Positions 7,166 to 13,151 of a DNA stretch of 13,151 nucleotides are shown piece after piece (within the stretch, counting starts at the first letter, position 1; each line of letters opens with the position of its first letter). The notes below the pieces were generated by a model, which worked only from the letters and a program-made list of their open reading frames with translations, was not told the DNA's origin and did no database searches. Source of the DNA: Paracoccaceae bacterium (GTDB taxonomy: Bacteria > Pseudomonadota > Alphaproteobacteria > Rhodobacterales > Rhodobacteraceae); NCBI GenBank assembly GCA_007134405.1, contig SLKW01000066.1, positions 1 to 13,151 of the forward strand, in the 5' to 3' direction. The translations under genes and the position numbers were made by a program.

Positions 7166-8268
7166 GTCATCTCCTCCGTTGGGTAGGGCTGATGCGACCG
7201 CTCGGGATGAGCGGTCTTGGGTCTCGACGAGGCCATCCGGTAGCCGGTGGATTTGTCAAACATGTGAAGGTGCGACAGGTCGAACGAGAGTTCTGCAACC
7301 TCGCCTACCGCCTTGCGCACTTCGCCGGGCAGGCGCACGGTCAGGCCATGCGTACCCGCTGCCTCGAAGCTGAGGAATGTCTCGGAGCCCATGTACTCGC
7401 AGTGGGTGATCACCCCGCGAATGCGGCCTTTGCCGGTCTCGGCCAGCCAAAGATGCTCCGGCCGGATTCCGAAGACCGGCTCGGTTCCCGCCACACGCGC
7501 CACTTCGGGCAGATGATGCGCGTCAATGAGTGCCATTGGCGGGCTCCCCACGAAGCCTGCGACGAAGGTGCTTGCGGGCTGTTCGTAAAGATCCACCGGT
7601 CGTCCGGCCTGCTCGATCTCCCCGTCCTTCATCAAGACGACCATGTCCGCCATGCTCATCGCCTCGGTCTGGTCGTGTGTGACGTAGATCACCGTTATCG
7701 CGAGGTCGCGTTGAAGCTTCTTGATGTCGCGGCGTACCGAATGGCGCAGCTTTGCGTCGAGGTTCGACAGCGGCTCGTCCATCAGGCACAGGGGGTGGCC
7801 CGCGACGATGGCGCGGGCGAGGGCCACACGCTGGCGCTGACCACCAGAGATCGCCCCCGGCTTGCGCCGCTCGAGCCCCGTCAGCCCGGTCATTTCCAGC
7901 GCCTGCTGGAGCTTCACGCGCTGCTCTGCCTTCGGCACCCGACGCACCTTCAGCCCGAAAAGCACGTTCTCGGCAACGTCGAGATGCGGAAAAAGCGCGT
8001 AGGACTGAAAGACCATCGACAGACCTCGGGACGAGGCCGGCGCGGCCGTTACGTCGCGCCCGTCAATGCGGATAGTTCCGCGGTCGGGGGTCTCGAGCCC
8101 CGCGATAAGGCGCAACGTTGTCGACTTGCCGCAGCCGGATGGACCGAGGAGCGCAACAAAGGCGCCGCGCGGGATCTCAAGCGAGATGCCCCTGACGCCG
8201 AGCTGGCCGTTCCAGGCTTTGGTGATCCCCTCAACTGAAACGAAAGGGGCCTCGGCAGGCGTTGTCAT
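7162..8268 (-). CDS. ABC importer ATP-binding protein (UgpC/MalK family)
   Basis: A 368-residue cytoplasmic ATPase that drives the importer encoded downstream. The Walker A is GPSGCGKST at 42-50, the Q-loop glutamine lies in MVFQSYALFPH, the signature is ISGGQRQRV (141-148), Walker B is CLMDEP with D164-E165, and the switch histidine is H198 in YVTHDQ. The C-terminal third carries a TOBE-type domain (FGIRPEHL onward), as in UgpC and MalK. AAGGAGG sits right before the start. It is the first complete gene of the operon, whereas E. coli places ugpC last. A possible remnant of another gene ends over its start codon (ATGA), suggesting an earlier, longer operon. The tail after the last strand (SRPKTAHPER and on) is long and polar and is probably not structural. 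Confidence 0.94.
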   Translation of the reverse strand: MTTPAEAPFVSVEGITKAWNGQLGVRGISLEIPRGAFVALLGPSGCGKSTTLRLIAGLETPDRGTIRIDGRDVTAAPASSRGLSMVFQSYALFPHLDVAENVLFGLKVRRVPKAEQRVKLQQALEMTGLTGLERRKPGAISGGQRQRVALARAIVAGHPLCLMDEPLSNLDAKLRHSVRRDIKKLQRDLAITVIYVTHDQTEAMSMADMVVLMKDGEIEQAGRPVDLYEQPASTFVAGFVGSPPMALIDAHHLPEVARVAGTEPVFGIRPEHLWLAETGKGRIRGVITHCEYMGSETFLSFEAAGTHGLTVRLPGEVRKAVGEVAELSFDLSHLHMFDKSTGYRMASSRPKTAHPERSHQPYPTEEMT

Positions 8269-8336
8269 GCATCCTCCTTGACGATGAAGAGCCGCTTAGC
8301 GATGGATTGCAACAGTTCCGTGAAGCCGAACTTGTG
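8265..8336 (-). pseudogene. Possible C-terminal stub of a lost upstream operon gene
   Basis: The minus frame here reads as a plausible protein end (GFTELLQSIAKRLFIVKEDA), and its TGA overlaps the ATPase start as ATGA, the same junction as at two other places in this cluster. Upstream of about 8336 the frame runs into the antisense of an IS110 fragment, so any parent gene would have been cut there. The family is not recognised, and a chance open frame is possible. Confidence 0.35.
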
Positions 8337-8574
8337 AGGCGGCTGGTGATCTCGATCGCGCCGTGAAGGAGAAAGCAGCAAAGCATCCCGTCGCCCACCG
8401 CTTGATGACCATTCCCGGCGTCGGCTCTGTGGTAGCGTTGAGTTTGTTGCGCTGATCGATGACCCCTCGCGGTTCCGACGAGCTGAGAATGTCGGAGCCT
8501 TTCTGGGCCTCACCCCGCGAAGGCATCGGTCCGGAGAAATCGATTGGTCCGGGCGTATTTCGAAATGCGGCGAC
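8336..8574 (+). pseudogene. IS110-family transposase remnant, frameshifted and truncated
   Basis: Translating 8348-8443 gives DLDRAVKEKAAKHPVAHRL followed by MTIPGVGSVVALS, the start of the Transposase_20 (IS116/IS110/IS902) domain, whose hallmark is MTIPGVGP. The reading then shifts by one base near 8440 and continues as EFVALIDDPSRFRRAENVG, AFLGLTPRRHRSGEIDWSGR, ISKCGD, ending at 8574. IS110 elements encode a DEDD/serine recombinase-like enzyme of about 300-400 residues; only about 75 residues of the C-terminal half remain, without the N-terminal catalytic domain and without the last 50 or so residues. The gene is inactive. It abuts an MFS fragment directly. IS110 elements lack long terminal repeats, so element ends cannot be defined. 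Confidence 0.85.
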
Positions 8575-8577
8575 AGT

Positions 8578-9004
8578 GCCAGGGTCCCATCGGCCATGCC
8601 GCGATGGTGGCGATGGCGCGCTGGTTTGTCGCGAGCCGCGGGCGCGCCGTTGTGGCTGATCGCGGCTGCGGCGCTTGTTGCACTCGCGTCGGTTCTCTGG
8701 TCGTCGCTGCGGCATGAACGCACGCCGCAATCCTTCGTTGAAGCCGGCGGCAGCACCGGGATTCAGAGCCGGATGTGGACGCGCGGCGAGGCGGTTAGCC
8801 ACCCGGCTTTCTGGCTGATGGTGCCAGCGCTGATGGGGCCGGCTGCCTGGAACACGGCATTCTTCTTCCAGCAAGTGCGTGTCGCCGAGGCGAAGGGCTG
8901 GGCGCATGTCACGCTGGTTTATGCTTCCGCTCTACACCGCGAACAGCGTGGCCTTCATGCTGTTCGCTGGTTGGCTTGTCGACCGGATATTAGCTCCGCG
9001 ACAG
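8578..9004 (+). pseudogene. MFS transporter remnant with two frame changes and an internal deletion
   Basis: Three frames join into one major-facilitator protein. From 8580: QGPIGHAAMVAMARWFVASR then GRA. From about 8650 in another frame: LWLIAAAALVALASVLW, RTPQSFVEAGG, WTRGEAVSHPAFWLMVPAL and FFFQQVRVAEAKGWAHV. From about 8920 in the third frame: MLPLYTANSVAFMLFAGWLV, DRI. Related MFS proteins carry roughly 25-30 more residues between the RGRA and LWLIAA blocks, so the first junction is an internal deletion, and the second looks like a one-base indel. Both ends of the gene are missing. Hydrophobic content and the order of segments make the family assignment good; the original substrate is unknown. 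Confidence 0.8.
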
Positions 9005-9091
9005 GGTGCCGGTAAGCCAGGGCGCCGGCGCCCCGGCGATCAAAGCGACCAGCGCCAGCAGGGATGGGCACCAGTAGCCCGGATCACAGGA
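9005..9091. other. Short gap with a 14-bp palindrome
   Basis: GGGCGCCGGCGCCC at 9020-9033 is a perfect 14-bp palindrome with no loop and no T-run on either strand, so it is a weak terminator candidate for the Fbp-like operon. A minus-strand frame here reads as one hydrophobic segment (LLALVALIAGAPAPWL) and has no credible start; it may be debris of a lost gene. Confidence 0.35.
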
Positions 9092-10171
9092 TCACTCTAC
9101 GGCAGCGCGCAGAGTGCGCTCGCCGTCGATGGCCGGGAGGACCCATCCATCGGCTACGGCTATGCGCAAATGGTCGTCGGCGGAAGGTGCGACCGCAGCC
9201 TCGGCGCGCAGAACGATGTCCGGCGCGGCCTCGGGGACGACGCTCAGCAGGTGGGTGTCGCCCAGTGGCCGGCAGTCGATCAGGCGGGCCTTGAAACCCT
9301 CGGGCGCGGGACGCAGATCGCCGCGGCGCAGGCAGACGTCGGCGGGGCCGCAGACCACGCCTGCGGGCGCACGCAAGATGGCTTCGTGGCCGAACAGGCG
9401 CACGCGGGCATCGGCGCCCGGGTCAAGTACTTCGGCCGGCACAACCTGACCACGGCCGAGAAACTGCGCCACGGACGCGCTTGCCGGTTCCCGCCAAAGC
9501 CGCTGGGGAGTTGCAATCTGCAAGACACGCCCCGCCTCCATCACTGCTATACGATCAGCCATCGCCATCGCCTCGGCCTGGTCGTGGGTAACGTAAATCA
9601 CCGTGACGCCGGTCACCCGGTGCAACCGGCGCAACTCGTCCACCATCGCCTCGCGCAGATGCGCATCCAGGTTCGCCAGCGGCTCATCCAGCAGCAGCAC
9701 CCGCGGCTTCATCGCCAGGCATCGCGCCAGCGCCACTCGCTGCCGCTGCCCGCCCGAGAGGTTCTGCACCCGCCGCCCCTCGAAACCCGCCAGTCCCACC
9801 GTCTCAAGCGCCTCGGCCACACGCCTGGCGCGCTCGGTTGCGGGCATCCGCCGCACGCGCAGCCCGTAGCCGAGGTTGCCGGCGACATCGAGATGCGGCC
9901 AAAGCGCGTAGGACTGGAACACCATGCCGATGCCGCGGTCCTCGGGCGGGACATGCCGGCCGGGGGCGGACACGCCGCGGCCCTCCAGCTCGATCCGCCC
10001 CTCGGTCACCTGCTCGAACCCGGCGACAAGGCGCAGCAGCGTCGACTTGCCGCAGCCCGACGGGCCCAGCAGCGCCATGAATTCCCCCTCGTTCAGCACA
10101 AGGTCGATCCCGGACAGGATTTGCGCAGCGCCGGCCGAGAAACCGACGCCGGAAAGGCTCACGACTGCCAT
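9092..10171 (-). CDS. ABC importer ATP-binding protein (FbpC/PotA-like)
   Basis: A 359-residue ATPase. Walker A is GPSGCGKST at 36-44, the Q-loop lies in MVFQSYALWPH, the signature is LSGGQRQRV from 138, Walker B is VLLLDEP with D162-E163, and the switch histidine is H196 in YVTHDQ. A C-terminal TOBE-like domain follows (from about 240), with CGPADVCLRRGD in place of the common VRPE motif. The start at 10171 has AAGGAG 7 bases upstream and overlaps the permease gene by 13 bases. It is the last gene of the binding protein-permease-ATPase operon, the usual FbpABC order. It is distinct from the Ugp-like ATPase at 7162-8268, so each importer has its own motor. Confidence 0.93.
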   Translation of the reverse strand: MAVVSLSGVGFSAGAAQILSGIDLVLNEGEFMALLGPSGCGKSTLLRLVAGFEQVTEGRIELEGRGVSAPGRHVPPEDRGIGMVFQSYALWPHLDVAGNLGYGLRVRRMPATERARRVAEALETVGLAGFEGRRVQNLSGGQRQRVALARCLAMKPRVLLLDEPLANLDAHLREAMVDELRRLHRVTGVTVIYVTHDQAEAMAMADRIAVMEAGRVLQIATPQRLWREPASASVAQFLGRGQVVPAEVLDPGADARVRLFGHEAILRAPAGVVCGPADVCLRRGDLRPAPEGFKARLIDCRPLGDTHLLSVVPEAAPDIVLRAEAAVAPSADDHLRIAVADGWVLPAIDGERTLRAAVE

Positions 10172-11880
10172 GGTAGCACTCCTTGAGGCAGGCGGCGGAC
10201 CAGCAGCGTAACCAGGCCCGCGAGCGTCAGGACCACCGCCAGGACCCAGATCGACACCGCCGCCGCCATTGTCGTTCGCCCTTCGTCATAAAGCGAGAAT
10301 ACCACGACGCCCAGCGTCTCGTTGCCGCGCGACCAGAGGAGCGCCGACACAGTCAGTTCGGAAAACGCGCCAAGGAAGACGAGGATCGCGCCCGCCCCCA
10401 CCGCGGGCGCGACCAAGGGCAGCACGATGGTCAGAAGCCGGCGCAAACCGCGCGCGCCGGCATTGCGCGCGGCTTCCTCGAGCGACGGGTCGAGCTGGGC
10501 GAGTGCCGACATGACTGGTCGCAAGGCGAGAGCGAAAAAGCGGGCGAGATAGGCGAGAAGCAGAATCCACAGCGTATTGTAGAGGCTGATGCCAAGCCCC
10601 GGCAGTGGCGGCAGGAAGGTTAGGATGAAAGCGATCGACAGCACGATGCCGGGTAGGACGTACGGAACGTCAGAGGCCAGGTTCAGCAGACGCGCAGAAC
10701 GAAAACCCCGCGTTGCCAGCCACGCGAGCGGCACCGCCGCCGCCAGCGTAAGGACCGCCGCCATTGTCGCCAGCGTTAGGCTGTTGACGAAGGCACGCTG
10801 CGTCATGCTGAGTCCCGCGACGACATCGACCAGGTTGCCGATGGTCGCCGTCGCCAGCGTCAGGCGCACACCCACCGACGGCACCAAAGCGGCCGCCAGC
10901 AGCGCCAGAAGCGGCAGGATCGCGAGCACGGTCATCAGCGCCCAGACGGCGGCGGTGACCACGCCCCTGGCGCGACCCAGGGGAAAACCGTGATGCCCAC
11001 CACCGGTGCGGTCGGTCGGGACGGCAAAGCGGCGGAGTGCCACGGCCTGAACCATGATGCCGGCCGCGGCGATGCCGGCCAGGATCAGCGCCAGCGCGGC
11101 CACCTCCGGCAAGGCGCTGGGCCCGAAGCCCGAGAGCCGCTGGTAAATCAGCGTCGACAGCACCGGATAGCGCCCCGGGATACCCAGAAGCGCCGGCACC
11201 CCGAAATTCCCGATCGCCGAGACGAAGGCCAGCGCCGCGCCGGCCAGCAGCGCCGGCATCATCAACGGCAGGATCACCCGGCCCACGGTGCCCAACGGCC
11301 TGGAACCGGCCCCGCGGGCGGCGTCGATCAGATCGCCCGGCAGGGCGCGCAGCCCCGCGCGCAACGCCAGAAAGACCATCGGCGCATGTTCGATCCCCAT
11401 GACCAGGATGACGCCCTCACGGCCCAGCAGCGGGTTGCGGGCAGGCCGAAAGCCTTCCAGCCCCGGCAGCGCCCAGAGCGGGCTCTGCGGCCCGATCAGC
11501 GAAAGCCACGCCAGTGCCGAGACCTGCGGCGGGATCAGCAGCGGCAGGATCAACAGGAAGACCAGCACGACCCGCCCGCGCACATCCGTCAGGCTGACCA
11601 GCAGCGCCATGCCTGCCCCCAGAAGGACCGACAGCACGGTCGCCCAGAGCGCGGCGTCGAGCGTGTTGAGCGTCGCCACCCGCGCCGCCCGGCTGGCCCA
11701 GACCTGCCCGACAAAGCCCAGCCCCTCGACCAGCCCGCCCTCGAAGACCAGCGCCAGAAACCGCATCAACGGCCAGACGCACAGCCCCAGAAGGTAAAGA
11801 CCGAGGGCCGCCAGAAGCAGCGCCTCGGTCGAGATGGGCGGGCGCCAGCCGGCGCGGACGCGAAGGGCGCCCCCGGCCAT
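10159..11880 (-). CDS. Fused two-domain ABC permease (FbpB-like)
   Basis: A 573-residue inner-membrane protein that carries both permease halves in one chain, about 12 membrane helices, the normal size for FbpB/AfuB and the related putative 2-aminoethylphosphonate permeases. Two ATPase-docking loops are visible: DAARGAGSRPLGTVGRVILP from 186, and EEAARNAGARG from 468. A linker at about 285-305 (PTDRTGGGHHG) separates the halves. The start is a TGATG overlap with the binding-protein stop and has no strong ribosome site, which points to translational coupling. The fused form means both halves are made in equal amounts, unlike the separate UgpA/UgpE pair next door. Confidence 0.92.
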   Translation of the reverse strand: MAGGALRVRAGWRPPISTEALLLAALGLYLLGLCVWPLMRFLALVFEGGLVEGLGFVGQVWASRAARVATLNTLDAALWATVLSVLLGAGMALLVSLTDVRGRVVLVFLLILPLLIPPQVSALAWLSLIGPQSPLWALPGLEGFRPARNPLLGREGVILVMGIEHAPMVFLALRAGLRALPGDLIDAARGAGSRPLGTVGRVILPLMMPALLAGAALAFVSAIGNFGVPALLGIPGRYPVLSTLIYQRLSGFGPSALPEVAALALILAGIAAAGIMVQAVALRRFAVPTDRTGGGHHGFPLGRARGVVTAAVWALMTVLAILPLLALLAAALVPSVGVRLTLATATIGNLVDVVAGLSMTQRAFVNSLTLATMAAVLTLAAAVPLAWLATRGFRSARLLNLASDVPYVLPGIVLSIAFILTFLPPLPGLGISLYNTLWILLLAYLARFFALALRPVMSALAQLDPSLEEAARNAGARGLRRLLTIVLPLVAPAVGAGAILVFLGAFSELTVSALLWSRGNETLGVVVFSLYDEGRTTMAAAVSIWVLAVVLTLAGLVTLLVRRLPQGVLPWQS

Positions 11881-12851
11881 CAGCCGCCGAATAGATCGGC
11901 GAAGCGGCGCTTGATGTCCTCGGACTGCTCCAGCAGGATCGCGGGATCGACCTGGATGATGTCGATCTCCACATCCGGGAAGGTCGCGGGCCGGTCGATG
12001 CCGTCGCGCAGCGGCAGATAGCCCTGCTCGACATGGAAGCGCTGGCCTTCCTCGGACAGCTGCCAGTTCACGAAGGCCTGCGCGGCCTCGACATTGCGCG
12101 CGGTGGCCAGGATCGCCACGGGCTCGGTCACCGCGGTCACGCCTTCATCGGGAAACACAAAGCCGATGGGCGACCCCTCGGCCGCGGCATTGAGCGGCAT
12201 GAAGTCGATGATGATGCCGTAATCGACCTCCCCATTGGCCACCGCCGACAGCACGCCGCCATTGCCGCGCCCGGCGATGGCGCCGTTCTCTGCCAAAGTC
12301 TCGAAGTATTCCCAGCCGAAGCCCCCGGTCTCGGCTACAGTGCCTACATGGATCATCGCCGCGCCGGAATATTGCGGGCTCGCCATGGTGAGGCGGCTGG
12401 CAATGGCGGGGTCGGTTAGTTCCGCCCAACTGCTGGCGGGCTCGCTGACCAGTTCGGTGTTGTAGGCAAAGCCTGTGGTGATCAGCTTGGTCGAGAAGTA
12501 GTAGCCGTCGGCGTCGTGCAAGTCGGCGTCGGTGTCGGTGGTGTCGGCCTCGGCGAAGGCCATTAGTCGGTCCTCGGCCTTCAGCCCCTCCATCACCACG
12601 GTATCGGCGATCAGCAGCACGTCGGGCTGCGGGTCGCCGGCGACGAACTCGGCCTCCAGCCGGTTCATGACCTCGGTCGTGCCCGACCGGAAATACTCGA
12701 CCTGGATGTCGGGGTAGCTCTCGTTGAAGCGCGCGACCAATTCGTCCATCTGGTCGGTCGGCGTCGAGGTGTAAATGACCAGCGGCCCGGACTGAGCGAT
12801 GGCGCCGGTGGCAAGCGCCGTGATTGCGAGCGACAGAAGCGGTAGCCGCAT
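11880..12851 (-). CDS. Periplasmic binding protein of an Fbp/AfuA-like importer
   Basis: A 323-residue exported protein starting MRLPLLSL. I chose the ATG at 12851 over the longer frame start at 12962, because AGGGAA lies about 8 bases upstream and a signal peptide begins at once (hydrophobic core to residue 19, cut at AIA/QSGP). The mature part starts LVIYTSTPTDQMDELVARF, the hallmark of COG1840 (AfuA/FbpA) binders, and keeps FRSGTTEVMNRLEAE and DVLLIAD. At the point where ferric binders often carry a tyrosine pair this protein reads VDYGIIIDFMPLN (209-221), with no YY. Iron is therefore not well supported; related proteins bind 2-aminoethylphosphonate, thiamine or polyamines. It is the first gene of the operon. 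Confidence 0.9.
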   Translation of the reverse strand: MRLPLLSLAITALATGAIAQSGPLVIYTSTPTDQMDELVARFNESYPDIQVEYFRSGTTEVMNRLEAEFVAGDPQPDVLLIADTVVMEGLKAEDRLMAFAEADTTDTDADLHDADGYYFSTKLITTGFAYNTELVSEPASSWAELTDPAIASRLTMASPQYSGAAMIHVGTVAETGGFGWEYFETLAENGAIAGRGNGGVLSAVANGEVDYGIIIDFMPLNAAAEGSPIGFVFPDEGVTAVTEPVAILATARNVEAAQAFVNWQLSEEGQRFHVEQGYLPLRDGIDRPATFPDVEIDIIQVDPAILLEQSEDIKRRFADLFGG

Positions 12852-13112
12852 GATGATTCTTCCCTTTCGGTTTTCCGTTCGCGGGCTGCGTAGAGCCCGA
12901 CAGTAACAACGGGATGACAAATGCGGCAGCCTCCACGGAGCCCCATGCTGCACCGTCCGCAAATGTCGGCAATGGGCTCGGTTCGACCGTTACTCCCGGC
13001 GGCTGCCCCGCTACAGCATGCGCGGTGAGATTGCGGACAAACCGGACCTTCGCCGCAGGTGCTCGATCATCGTTTTCCCATGCGGCGCTCCCGACATAGG
13101 AGGCGGCCGCAG
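12852..13112. other. Upstream region of the Fbp-like operon
   Basis: It must contain the minus-strand promoter of the importer, but no clear -35/-10 pair stands out; TTGTCA on the minus strand near 12913-12919 lacks a good partner. A TetR, Fur or other operator is not evident. The right half holds the second copy of the intergenic repeat (13025-13062). Confidence 0.45.
13025..13062. repeat. Diverged dispersed intergenic repeat, copy 2
   Basis: The core 13033-13062 (GCGGACAAACCGGACC and on) matches 3998-4027 at 25 of 30 positions in the same orientation, with GTGAG upstream in both. It lies roughly 9 kb from copy 1, also between genes. Confidence 0.5.
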
Positions 13113-13151
13113 ATGGACGCAGTCGCGGCGGAGCACCGACGGAAGTGCGGC
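13113..13151 (+). CDS. Possible gene start cut by the window edge
   Basis: AGGAGG (13098-13103) stands 9 bases before an ATG that opens 13 codons (MDAVAAEHRRKCG) to the end of the window. The ribosome site is good, but too little is visible to name a family. If real, it is transcribed divergently from the Fbp-like operon and could be its regulator; that is a guess from position. Confidence 0.3.
   Translation, partial: MDAVAAEHRRKCG

Noticed and set aside
8879..10186. Plus-strand open frame of 435 residues over the Fbp-like ATPase
   Set aside because: Only its first part (MFS remnant) has family similarity; the rest is antisense to a well-supported ATPase.
10990..12021. Long plus-strand open frame of 343 residues, very rich in Gln, Arg and Pro
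   Set aside because: It is the antisense of the fused permease gene; the composition is what membrane-protein codons give when read backwards.
12852..12962. N-terminal extension of the Fbp-like binding protein
   Set aside because: The added 37 residues precede and would spoil a clear signal peptide; the ATG at 12851 has its own ribosome site.
1..13151. CRISPR arrays, tRNA or rRNA genes, phage genes, defence systems
   Set aside because: No regularly spaced repeats, no tRNA or rRNA sequence and no phage or defence proteins were seen on either strand.

Overview
The window is GC-rich, densely coding DNA with strong GC codon bias. The mix of genes (a UgpB-type carbohydrate importer, an Fbp-like importer with a fused permease, a TetR regulator of the GCPV type, an IS110 remnant) fits an alphaproteobacterium, most likely Rhodobacteraceae-like. 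The lineage is inferred from protein character, not from a marker gene.

Left part (1-3575). A secreted, vanadium-haloperoxidase/PAP2-like protein (84-1136, +) faces two tandem paralogous alpha/beta hydrolases (1209-2015 and 2012-2881, both -) across a strong hairpin that can terminate in both directions. The hydrolase pair is transcribed divergently from a TetR-family repressor (2988-3575, +). The shared 106-bp gap holds a good minus-strand promoter overlapped by an inverted repeat, so a simple repressor-controlled detoxification or catabolic cassette is likely.

Middle part (3576-8268). About 550 bp without a convincing gene carries one copy of a diverged intergenic repeat. A complete UgpCBAE-like ABC importer follows on the minus strand, in transcription order ATPase (7162-8268), periplasmic binding protein (5900-7165), first permease (4955-5848) and second permease (4122-4958). 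Three junctions are ATGA overlaps or possible ones. The exception is the binding-protein/permease junction, which holds a perfect 10-bp stem-loop well placed to set binding protein above permease.

Scar (8269-9091). The DNA upstream of the Ugp-like ATPase is a graveyard: a possible orphan C-terminus of a lost operon gene, a frameshifted IS110-family transposase fragment, and directly abutting it a frameshifted, internally deleted MFS transporter fragment. The Ugp-like operon may therefore have lost its original first gene and promoter.

Right part (9092-12851). A second, complete minus-strand importer of the Fbp/AfuABC type follows: binding protein (11880-12851), fused two-domain permease (10159-11880) and ATPase (9092-10171), tightly overlapping. 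The substrate cannot be fixed from sequence; iron is not clearly supported by the binding protein. The right end holds a second copy of the intergenic repeat and a possible gene start cut by the window edge.

I see no convincing new multi-gene system. The most unusual points are the haloperoxidase-like protein with a lost PSGH motif, the tandem hydrolase duplication with its operator, the intra-operon hairpin, and the IS110/MFS scar at the head of the Ugp-like operon.
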